Origin: Corynebacterium capitovis DSM 44611
GTDB lineage: Bacteria > Actinomycetota > Actinomycetes > Mycobacteriales > Mycobacteriaceae
Reading direction: 5' to 3'
DNA: 64,000 nt
Assembly: GCF_030440535.1 (NCBI RefSeq)
Contig: NZ_CP047117.1
Coordinates: 186,001-250,000, forward strand
Each line of letters starts with the position of its first letter. Position 1 is the first letter of the stretch. The position numbers and the translations under genes are program-made. Below the pieces are notes generated by a model. The model was given only the letters and a program-made list of their open reading frames with translations, was not told the DNA's origin and searched no databases. This document shows, in pieces, positions 9,451 through 16,961 of the stretch.

Positions 9451-10467
9451 TTTCGCTATTGCTACCCACGCTACGGCTGCGGCCGCGGGAATGAGGAGGG
9501 CTGGGGCGAGGAAGCGGCGCATGGGGCGGTAGTCGCGGATGGCCCACCCCTCGCGGCGGGCGTGCGCGCGCAAAGCTCGATCCGGGTTGATAGCAACGGC
9601 CGTTCCGACCATGGACAGCATAGGCACGTCGTTAATACTGTCCGAGTAGGCCGTGCACTTGGACAGGTCGAGCTGCTGGATCGCGGCCAGTGCCGCCACC
9701 GCGTGCATCTTGCCGGGGCCGTGGAGGATATCGCCGACGAGTTTTCCGGTGAAGTGCCCGTCCTCCTCCTCGGCGACGGTGCCCAGCGCGCCGGTGAACC
9801 CGAGCCGCTGCGCGAGGGCCTGACCGATCTGGACTGGGGTGGCCGAGACGAGCCACACCTGCTGGCCAGCGGCGATATGCATCGACGCCAGCTCGAGCGT
9901 GTCCTCGTAAGCCCTGCCCATCATCTGCTGGTCGACGATGCTCGCGCACAAGTTCTTCAGCTCGGCGACGCTTTTGCCCTTCACCAGATCGAGTGCCTGC
10001 TCGCGCCCGCGGGCGATGTCCCCGGAGTTCTCCGAGCCGCTGAGCCGGTACCGGATCTGTTTGATAACGCCCGGCATGAGTTCGCGCAGCGAAATATAGC
10101 GCCGCCGCGCGAGGCCAATGGCCAGCAGCACCAGCGACGAGCCTTGGACCAGCGTGTTGTCGATGTCAAAGAAGGCCACCGCCTCCGAATCCTGGGGGAT
10201 GTCGGGATCGGGTGCGGTGAGGGTCGACCCGCCAGCAGCGGCGAAAGCCCCGCTCACGGAGTCCACCCCCGTGGTGAAGTCCTTCAGGTCAATGCCGAAG
10301 GTCTCCTCGACCGCGGCTGCTGCGGCGGCCTCGCCAGCCGTGCGCTGCGCGTTCCCGCCAAGCGGCGGCAGCGCCATATCTTCCAGAAAACGGCGCAGAT
10401 TGCCGCGCGAGACAGACCATTGCGCGAGGAATTCCCTGCCTGGTCGGGGGGAAAAATCCGCGCTCAT
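9436..10467 (-). CDS. HAD-IB family phosphatase (SerB1-like)
   Basis: 343 residues. A HAD hydrolase core begins near residue 130 with DIDNTLVQGSS (nucleophile Asp and +2 Asp), then SATP (motif II), GKMHAV (motif III Lys region) and YSDSINDVPML (motif IV). A C-terminal hydrophobic segment (LAPALLIPAAAAVAWVAIA) suggests membrane attachment. Subfamily IB members include phosphoserine phosphatases and related lipid-modifying enzymes; position matches Rv0505c (serB1) of mycobacteria, but the substrate is unproven. The ATG at 10467 follows AAAGG by about 11 nt. It is divergent from the glutaredoxin-like gene. Confidence 0.85.
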   Translation of the reverse strand: MSADFSPRPGREFLAQWSVSRGNLRRFLEDMALPPLGGNAQRTAGEAAAAAAVEETFGIDLKDFTTGVDSVSGAFAAAGGSTLTAPDPDIPQDSEAVAFFDIDNTLVQGSSLVLLAIGLARRRYISLRELMPGVIKQIRYRLSGSENSGDIARGREQALDLVKGKSVAELKNLCASIVDQQMMGRAYEDTLELASMHIAAGQQVWLVSATPVQIGQALAQRLGFTGALGTVAEEEDGHFTGKLVGDILHGPGKMHAVAALAAIQQLDLSKCTAYSDSINDVPMLSMVGTAVAINPDRALRAHARREGWAIRDYRPMRRFLAPALLIPAAAAVAWVAIAKARTR

Positions 10468-10572
10468 GTGGTTGACTGCCTTTCTCCGGGGGCGGGGTAG
10501 CGTGAACAATCGTAATTCTTCCGTCACAAGGATGTTGAAAAGGATGTTGAAAAGAGAAACGGGGCGGTGCAT

Positions 10573-10815
10573 GTGAAGCAGGTCAAGTTGATGGTGCGCC
10601 AGTCCTGCGGGTCGTGCGGGCGTGTCGCGGGGCAGATCGCTCCCGTCGTCAAGCTATGCGACGCGAGCCTCGCACTTGTCGACGTCGATGCTGACCCGGA
10701 CTTGGCCGCCGAGTTCGGCGACCGAGTTCCCGTTGTGCTCATCGATGGCGAGGAGTTTGCCTGCTGGGAAGTGGACAATGCGGAGCTTGCGGCGGAGCTA
10801 ATGGGAGGAAAGTGA
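10573..10815 (+). CDS. Glutaredoxin-like thiol-disulfide protein
   Basis: About 80 residues of thioredoxin fold: a beta strand (VKLMVR), a CGSC redox pair at residues 12-15, and the cis-proline region RVPVVLIDG. This DUF836-type protein sits immediately before hemA, as Rv0508 does in mycobacteria. A cytoplasmic redox role, perhaps linked to mycothiol, is inferred. Start choice is between GTG 10573 (GGGGCGG upstream) and GTG 10567, a two-residue difference. Confidence 0.82.
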   Translation: MKQVKLMVRQSCGSCGRVAGQIAPVVKLCDASLALVDVDADPDLAAEFGDRVPVVLIDGEEFACWEVDNAELAAELMGGK

Positions 10816-10866
10816 GGGGGCTGGGGTAACCTTTAGTTTGATTTAGACGAATGTCCGGAGGGTTTA

Positions 10867-12189
10867 GTGAGTGTTCTCGTTGTAGGGATGTCGCACCGCT
10901 CGGCGCCCGTAGCCCTGCTGGAGAGGCTGAGTTTGAACGGCGACGCACTCACCGAGGCGTCGTTCGAGCTGGTCAGGCAGCCGTCTTTAACGGAGGCGAT
11001 GATCATCTCCACCTGTAACCGCTTCGAAGTCTACGCCGTGACGAACTCTTTCCATCCAGGCGTGGAGCAGGTGCTGAATACGTTGGTGGCGATGTCGGGG
11101 GTAGCGGAGGAGGAGCTGCGTACCTACCTCTACGTCCGCTACGCCGACGCCGCGGCCGCGCACCTGATGAAAGTTGCGGCCGGCCTGGATTCCATGGTTG
11201 TCGGCGAGCAGCAGATTATCGGGCAGGTGCGCAGCGCTTACCTCCAGGCAACGGAACACGGCACGGTTGGCCCCGCGCTCCATGCTCTGGCCCAGTCGGC
11301 GCTGCACGCGGGCAAGAGGGTTCACACCGAAACGGGAATCGATGACGCCGGGGCGTCGATGGTGACCCTCGCCCTCGATAACGCCCTTCGGGCGATCGGG
11401 GCCGAGGACTTCCGCGGCCGGACCGCCCTAGTTCTCGGGGCCGGGGCGATGGCGTCGCTGGCCGCTACGCACCTGGGCAAGCTTGGGGTGGACAAGCTCA
11501 TCGTGGCTAACCGCACGCGCTCGCGCGCGGAACGCCTGGCCGAGCACTCGCGCGAGGCGGGCGTCCCGGCCGAGGTGGTGGATTTCAATGCGCGGGCGGG
11601 TGCCCTAGCGCGCGTCGACGTGGCGGTATCGGCGACCGCCAGCGATGGATTCACCATCACGCCGGAGGACATCTCGGGGCCCATTGTTCTGGCTGACCTG
11701 TCGTTGCCGCGAGACATTGATGACGCCGTGGCCGCGCGCGGGGACGTGCACCTGGTCAACATCGAGTACCTGCACAACGAACGTCAGACCACGGACGCGG
11801 ACAGCCTCGCCGCGCAGCACGCCGCCGAGGCAATCGTGGCGGAAGAGGCCGCCGCGTTCAGCTCTCAGCAGCGGGTCCGCGACATCGGGCCCGCGGTTGT
11901 TCAGCTGCGCCAGGCGGCCAGCAGCGTGACGGACGCGGAGCTTAGCCGCCTGCGCTCGCGCCTGCCGGGCCTGAGCGAGGAAGACTTCAACCAGGTGACC
12001 AGAACGGTGCGGCGGGTCGTCGATAAGATTTTGCACACGCCGACGGTGAGGATCAAGGAATTGGCCGCCACCACGGAGACAGTGAGCGTCGAGCGGGCTA
12101 TTGAGGAGCTCTTCGGACTGGGATCGGCGCCCGTGTCCGTCGACGCTGCGCAGCTGCCGCGGCTGGAAGACATCAAGGGTGCAGACTGA
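10867..12189 (+). CDS. hemA: Glutamyl-tRNA reductase
   Basis: First committed step of haem synthesis by the C5 route: reduces Glu-tRNA to glutamate-1-semialdehyde with NADPH. 440 residues: catalytic domain with nucleophile C50 in [20 protein letters not shown], an NADPH-binding Rossmann segment ([17 protein letters not shown]), and a C-terminal dimerisation helix domain. The GTG start has CGGAGGG about 4 nt upstream, so it is conventionally translated. It opens the haem cluster; hemC follows after 13 nt. Elsewhere HemA is often controlled by haem-dependent stability, which sequence cannot show. Confidence 0.96.
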   Translation: MSVLVVGMSHRSAPVALLERLSLNGDALTEASFELVRQPSLTEAMIISTCNRFEVYAVTNSFHPGVEQVLNTLVAMSGVAEEELRTYLYVRYADAAAAHLMKVAAGLDSMVVGEQQIIGQVRSAYLQATEHGTVGPALHALAQSALHAGKRVHTETGIDDAGASMVTLALDNALRAIGAEDFRGRTALVLGAGAMASLAATHLGKLGVDKLIVANRTRSRAERLAEHSREAGVPAEVVDFNARAGALARVDVAVSATASDGFTITPEDISGPIVLADLSLPRDIDDAVAARGDVHLVNIEYLHNERQTTDADSLAAQHAAEAIVAEEAAAFSSQQRVRDIGPAVVQLRQAASSVTDAELSRLRSRLPGLSEEDFNQVTRTVRRVVDKILHTPTVRIKELAATTETVSVERAIEELFGLGSAPVSVDAAQLPRLEDIKGAD

Positions 12190-12202
12190 CAGGGAGGCCG
12201 AC

Positions 12203-13093
12203 ATGTTGAAAATCGGAACGCGAGGATCGAACCTCGCCACCACGCAGGCCGGGCACGTGCGCGACGCGCTGACTGCAGGGGGCTGGCCCGCGCAGCTCAG
12301 CATCGTCACCACGGCCGGTGACATCTCCGCCGCCCCGGTCGAACGCATCGGGGTGGGTGTGTTCACGTCGGCGCTGCGGGACTCGCTTTTCGACGGCGAC
12401 GTCGACGTCGCGGTCCATTCCTTCAAGGACCTACCGACGGCCCCCGAGCCGCGCACCCACCTCATCGTGCCCCGCCGAGAGGACAACCGGGAAGCCCTCA
12501 TCGCCCGGGATGGTCTCACGCTCGCCCAGCTGCCTGCCGGCGCTCGCGTGGGTACCTCCGCTCCCCGCCGGGTCGCGCAGCTGCGTGCTCTGCGGCCCGA
12601 CCTGGATATTCGGCCGCTGCGTGGCAACATCGAGACGCGGATGGGCCGGGTGACAAGCGGAGACGTGGATGCCGTCATCCTCGCCTACGCCGGGCTCTCC
12701 CGCGCCGGGCTGGCATCGTGGGCGACTGAGGTTTTCGCCCCGGACGTTCTCATGCCGGCACCCGCGCAGGGTGCACTCGCGGTCGAATGTCGGGTGGACG
12801 ACGCGGAGGCGCGAGACGCTATCGACTCTTTGCTGGACGCCACCGCGTTCCGCTGTGCCGCCGCCGAGCGCACGGTTCTCGCTCAGCTGGAGGCGGGGTG
12901 CACAGCGCCGGTCGCCGCGTTCGCCACCCTCGACGGCGAGGAGATCCGCCTCACTGCTGGGGTTTTCGCGCCGGACGGGTCCGCGCAGCTCACCCAGACT
13001 GCGACAGGGGAGGCCACTGAGCCTGGACGGCTAGGCCAGGCGGTAGCGGCCTCCCTGCTGGAGCGAGGGGCGGCTGACCTCATACAGTACTAA
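12203..13093 (+). CDS. hemC: Porphobilinogen deaminase (hydroxymethylbilane synthase)
   Basis: Condenses four porphobilinogen molecules to hydroxymethylbilane. 296 residues, normal length. [33 protein letters not shown] and RGNIETR substrate-binding segments are present, and C233 in LEAGCTAPV is the dipyrromethane cofactor anchor. GGGAGG lies about 6 nt before the ATG. It follows hemA by 13 nt and is very likely co-transcribed. Confidence 0.96.
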   Translation: MLKIGTRGSNLATTQAGHVRDALTAGGWPAQLSIVTTAGDISAAPVERIGVGVFTSALRDSLFDGDVDVAVHSFKDLPTAPEPRTHLIVPRREDNREALIARDGLTLAQLPAGARVGTSAPRRVAQLRALRPDLDIRPLRGNIETRMGRVTSGDVDAVILAYAGLSRAGLASWATEVFAPDVLMPAPAQGALAVECRVDDAEARDAIDSLLDATAFRCAAAERTVLAQLEAGCTAPVAAFATLDGEEIRLTAGVFAPDGSAQLTQTATGEATEPGRLGQAVAASLLERGAADLIQY

Positions 13094-13232
13094 GGCGTTT
13101 TTGAATCGGCGGACGTTCACTTTAAGGTGTAACTACCACACGTTGAATTAACCAGGCGCCACGGCCCCCATATACACGCGCCGTGACGTCGGGGCCTTCA
13201 CGCCATTGATACGCCTGAGAAAAGAATCGTCT

Positions 13233-14927
13233 ATGACTTTGCCCTCCGTCACGCCCCAGCCGGGGAAGATCATCTTCGTCGGCGCGGGCCCGGGCAACCC
13301 TGATCTGCTCACCATCCGCGCTCGCGAGGTGATGGAACACAACTCTATCGCGATCGTCGAACCTGACGTCTATCAGGGTGTCCGAAACGTTGTCGCCTCC
13401 AAGCTGCCGGTCCCTGCCGAAAAAATGAAGGCGGCAGAGGAACAGTATGAGGCGATGTGCGCGGAGGCGAAAGCCGCCGGGGCTCGCCGGAAGCCGCCAC
13501 GACCCGCCGATCCGACCGCTGCTGAACTCGATGAGGTCGAACTTATGGGCAGTGGGATCGTCGAAAAGCTGAGCGAAGCGCGTGAGCGCGCTGCGGAAGC
13601 TATCGCGCGGGGTGAGGCGGGCGACGGTGACGTGGTGCGCCTCGTGTCCGGCAACCCGCTGACCCGGGACCGCGTGATGGAGGAGATTTCAGCCGTCGCC
13701 GCCGCGGGTCTCGAGTTCCAGGTTGTGCCGGGTATGTCGCTGCCGTCGACGGTGCCGTCTTTCGCGGGCATCGCGCTGGGTTCGACGTACACCGAGACGG
13801 ACCTGTCCAACGACAACGTGGACTGGGACCAGCTCGCGGCCGCCCCCCAGCCGCTGGTGTTCCAGGCCGTCGAGGAGCAGCTGGAGACGATCGCTTCCGA
13901 GCTGCAGGCGCGCGGGTACGCGGGGACGACCCCTCTGACGGTGACCACTAACGGCACGACGAGGCTGCAGCGCACGTTCGACGCGACGCTGGAGACCCTG
14001 GGCAAGATCGACGCGGACCTCGAGGGCAGCCTTGTTGTCACCGTCGGCACCGCGGTCGACGACCGGAGCAAGTACTCCTGGTGGGAGAACCGGTCGCTCT
14101 ACGGCTGGCGGGTGCTCGTTCCCCGCGCGAAGGAGCAAGCGGGGCCGATGATCGCGCGCCTGAGTTCCTACGGCGCCATTCCGCAGTCGGTTCCCACGAT
14201 CTCCATGGAGCCGCCGCGCAACCCCGCGCAGATGGACCGAGCGATCAAGGGAATCGTCGAGGGCCGCTACCAGTGGGTCGTGTTTACCTCCGTCAACGCC
14301 GTCAGCGCGGTGTGGGACAAGTTCGCGGTGCTCGGCCTCGACGCTCGTGCCTTTGCCGGGGTGCACCTCGCCGCCGTGGGGCAGAAGACTGCCGATGCGC
14401 TGCGCGCTCGGGGAATGTCCCCCGAGCTCATCCCGCACCGGACGAAGCAGAACGCCGAGGGGATTGTGGAGATGTTTCCCGAGTACGTCGAGGACATCGA
14501 TCCCGTCTCCCGCGTGTTGTTGCCGCGCGCCGACCTGGGCTCCGACGCGCTTGTCGCGGGCCTCATGGAGAAGGGTTGGGAAGTCGACGACGTCGTCGCC
14601 TACCGCACAGTCCGCGCCGCGCCCCCCGCGCCCGAGGTTCGCGACCTGATCAAGAGCGGTGGTTTCGACGCGGTGTGTTTCACCTCCGCCTCCACGGTGA
14701 AGAACCTCGTCGGGATCGCCGGTAAGCCCCACCAGCGCACCATCATCGCCTGCATCGGCCCGATGACGGCTGCCGCGGCGCGCGAGCAGGGCCTGCGCGT
14801 GGACGTGCAGCCCGAGGTTGCGGACGTGCCTTCGCTTGTCGACGCCCTTGCGCACCACGCCGCCACGTTGCGGGCTGCGGGACAGCTGCCCCCGCCCAGG
14901 AAGAAGCGCCGGACGCGCAACTCCTAG
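13233..14927 (+). CDS. hemD: HemD fusion: SUMT-like domain plus uroporphyrinogen-III synthase
   Basis: 564 residues in two parts. Residues 1-290 resemble uroporphyrinogen-III C-methyltransferase (VGAGPGNPDLLT at the N-terminus, VVPGMSLPSTVPSFAGI), interrupted by a charged insertion (about residues 60-110). Residues 295-555 are uroporphyrinogen-III synthase (LVPRAKEQAGPM, FTSVNAV, FTSASTV), which closes and inverts ring D. The SAM-binding GDP signature expected after VVRL is SGNP here (residues 139-142), so methyltransferase activity is doubtful while the synthase looks intact. ATG 13233 is preferred over an in-frame start 27 nt upstream. A 139-bp gap after hemC may hold its own promoter. Confidence 0.9.
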   Translation: MTLPSVTPQPGKIIFVGAGPGNPDLLTIRAREVMEHNSIAIVEPDVYQGVRNVVASKLPVPAEKMKAAEEQYEAMCAEAKAAGARRKPPRPADPTAAELDEVELMGSGIVEKLSEARERAAEAIARGEAGDGDVVRLVSGNPLTRDRVMEEISAVAAAGLEFQVVPGMSLPSTVPSFAGIALGSTYTETDLSNDNVDWDQLAAAPQPLVFQAVEEQLETIASELQARGYAGTTPLTVTTNGTTRLQRTFDATLETLGKIDADLEGSLVVTVGTAVDDRSKYSWWENRSLYGWRVLVPRAKEQAGPMIARLSSYGAIPQSVPTISMEPPRNPAQMDRAIKGIVEGRYQWVVFTSVNAVSAVWDKFAVLGLDARAFAGVHLAAVGQKTADALRARGMSPELIPHRTKQNAEGIVEMFPEYVEDIDPVSRVLLPRADLGSDALVAGLMEKGWEVDDVVAYRTVRAAPPAPEVRDLIKSGGFDAVCFTSASTVKNLVGIAGKPHQRTIIACIGPMTAAAAREQGLRVDVQPEVADVPSLVDALAHHAATLRAAGQLPPPRKKRRTRNS

Positions 14928-14930
14928 GAT
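14925..14930 (+). promoter_or_regulatory. Probable -10 box of a leaderless hemB transcript
   Basis: TAGGAT overlaps the hemD stop codon and ends 7 nt before the GTG at 14938. An internal promoter could uncouple hemB from hemD. Confidence 0.4.
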
Positions 14931-14937
14931 GGGGTGC

Positions 14938-15963
14938 GTGTTGTCCTCGAGTGCTTCCCCCCTGACCAAGACCAATCAGAGCCGCCGACCCCGGAGGCTG
15001 CGCACGACCCCGGCCATGCGCGACCTCGTTGCGGAAACGCGGCTTTCCCCCTCCGACTTCATCCTCCCGCTGTTCGTTGCCGACGGGCTCGACGCCAAGC
15101 GCGAGATCGCCTCGATGCCGGGGCAGTACCATCACACCGTCGATACGCTCAAGGCCATCGCGCACGAGGCCCTCGACGCCGGAGTGACGTGCGTCGACCT
15201 GTTCGGCGTGCCTGTCGACGGCGACAAGGATGCCCGAGGGTCAGTTGCGTGGGCCGAAGACGGCATCTTGAACCGTGGCATTCGCGCGCTACGCGAAGAG
15301 TTCGGGGAGGACCTCCTCGTTATGGCTGACACCTGCCTCGACGAGTTCACCGACCACGGCCACTGCGGCGTCGTGGGAACGGATCGCTTTGGCAACGAGG
15401 TAGTCCTCAACGACGAGACCATCGAATGCTACTGCCACATGGCGGTGTCCCAGGCTGAGGCGGGTGCGCACATCGTCAGCCCGTCCGGGATGATGGACGG
15501 CCAGGTTGCAGCGATCCGCCGCGCGCTTGACGAGGCCGGCTGGGACAACGTGGCAATCATGGCGTACTCGGCGAAGTACGCGTCCTCCTTCTTTGGCCCC
15601 TTCCGCGACGCCGTTCGCTCCTCGCTAGTCGGGGACCGGCGCGCGTACCAGCAGGACCCCGCCAACGCCCGTGAGTCCCTGCTCGAAGCCGAGCTTGACA
15701 TCGCCGAGGGGGCGGACTTTGTCATGGTTAAGCCCGCGCTTCCTTACCTGGACATCGTGGCGCGCGTGTCGGACTTCTCCCCGATTCCGGTGGCTGCGTA
15801 CCACGTCTCCGGTGAGTACGCCATGATCAAGGCGGCGGGAAACAACGGGTGGATTGACCCGGAGGCGGCGATGATGGAGTCCCTGACCTCCATCAAGCGC
15901 GCCGGCGCCGACCAGATCCTGACGTATTTTGCCATCGATGCCGCGAGGAAGCTTCATGCCTGA
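14938..15963 (+). CDS. hemB: Delta-aminolevulinic acid dehydratase (porphobilinogen synthase)
   Basis: Condenses two aminolevulinate molecules to porphobilinogen. About 341 residues, TIM barrel. Schiff-base lysines lie in AYSAKYASSFFGPFRDA and FVMVKPALPYLDI; the metal/active-site loop reads MADTCLDEFTDHGHCG with two cysteines and histidine, suggesting a metal-dependent form. GTG 14938 is chosen because a -10-like box sits 7 nt upstream; ATG 14929 is possible. Its end overlaps the next gene by 8 nt. Confidence 0.95.
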   Translation: MLSSSASPLTKTNQSRRPRRLRTTPAMRDLVAETRLSPSDFILPLFVADGLDAKREIASMPGQYHHTVDTLKAIAHEALDAGVTCVDLFGVPVDGDKDARGSVAWAEDGILNRGIRALREEFGEDLLVMADTCLDEFTDHGHCGVVGTDRFGNEVVLNDETIECYCHMAVSQAEAGAHIVSPSGMMDGQVAAIRRALDEAGWDNVAIMAYSAKYASSFFGPFRDAVRSSLVGDRRAYQQDPANARESLLEAELDIAEGADFVMVKPALPYLDIVARVSDFSPIPVAAYHVSGEYAMIKAAGNNGWIDPEAAMMESLTSIKRAGADQILTYFAIDAARKLHA

Positions 15964-16462
15964 GCCCTTCCGGTACATGCTCGCCTGCTGGAAGGTCATG
16001 ATCGCAGGCGAGTTGATCCACCAGGTGCTCTCCGTGATCAGCCTCGTCATTGACCCTTCCGCTCTGCGGCAGGCGGCAACGGAAGCGGCTCGTTCCTCGG
16101 GTGAGCAGGCGAGCGATGCGGTTCTCACCGCCAGCGTCTTCGCCTCCGTCGCTGTGATGGCCCTGTTCCAGCTCGCCGTGGTCGCGGTACTGGCAATATC
16201 GCGCGGCGCGATCGCTGACCGCAAGAAGTGGGCCCGAAACGCGCTGCGGTTGCTGCAGGTATTCTCGGTGTACTTCGCCCTGCGCGCCGCCGTGCTGTTT
16301 CTGAGCGCGCCGGCGTCGACAAGAGTGCCCGTTGCGATGTATGCCGTCGACGGGGCGCTGCAAATCGCGCTGGCCGCAGCGGGTGTCTGCGCCGTCCTCT
16401 ATTCTTTGCAGGACGAGGTGCAGCGGCACCTAAATAATGGCGAGGCGGCAAAAGAGAGGTGA
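15956..16462 (+). CDS. Small membrane protein of the hemB-hemE interval (1)
   Basis: 168 residues, four hydrophobic segments (about residues 8-35, 56-82, 96-118 and 122-145), no recognisable catalytic motif. It starts inside the 3' end of hemB and is followed after 7 nt by a second membrane protein and then the P-type ATPase homologue. The set of three is sandwiched between hemB and hemE, which suggests a shared role with haem synthesis or trafficking (inference). ATG 15956 is the start that overlaps hemB by 8 nt. Confidence 0.78.
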   Translation: MPEPFRYMLACWKVMIAGELIHQVLSVISLVIDPSALRQAATEAARSSGEQASDAVLTASVFASVAVMALFQLAVVAVLAISRGAIADRKKWARNALRLLQVFSVYFALRAAVLFLSAPASTRVPVAMYAVDGALQIALAAAGVCAVLYSLQDEVQRHLNNGEAAKER

Positions 16463-16469
16463 CTGCCAC

Positions 16470-16961
16470 ATGGCAGGGATGTTCCCCACGATGGTCGGCG
16501 ACCCCAACGATCCGAACCGCAGGTACTCCGCGCCGTCCGGGGACCAGTGGCCGCGCTCACTTCGCACCGCCTACTGGCTCGTAGTAGCCGCGGCAGCGCT
16601 CATGTTGGTGACGGCGATGATGCTGCTCACCACGGGGTTTCCGCAGGGGGCGGACCAGTCTTTCCGCTACGCGTACATGGTCAACATGCGCGTCGTCGCG
16701 TGGGGTGACGTCCTCCTCGCTCTCGGGCTAGGCGGAACCGCCAGTTACTTCGAGCGCGGATCCCGGGTGGCGCGCCGCTGGGCAGCTGCGTTCGTAGCGG
16801 TGGGGATTTTCCTCAACGCCGCCGCGTTTGCCCTCCAGGTTGCGGGCTGGTCGGTACTGGTTATCGTCGTCCTCCTCTCCGTGGCGGCACTGTGTATGTT
16901 CCGCCCCGCTGCCAACGCCTTCATCGATTCCAAGCACTCTCTGTGGAAGGGCGTGGAGTAA
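16470..16961 (+). CDS. Small membrane protein of the hemB-hemE interval (2)
   Basis: 163 residues with a polar N-terminus (MVGDPNDPNRRYSAPSGDQ) and four hydrophobic helices (near 35-60, 72-95, 100-125, 128-148). No known domain recognised. GAGAGG lies about 10 nt before ATG 16470; an in-frame ATG at 16437 would overlap the preceding gene. It abuts the ATPase homologue without a gap (TAA then ATG), a strong sign of co-translation and perhaps of a complex. Confidence 0.75.
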   Translation: MAGMFPTMVGDPNDPNRRYSAPSGDQWPRSLRTAYWLVVAAAALMLVTAMMLLTTGFPQGADQSFRYAYMVNMRVVAWGDVLLALGLGGTASYFERGSRVARRWAAAFVAVGIFLNAAAFALQVAGWSVLVIVVLLSVAALCMFRPAANAFIDSKHSLWKGVE

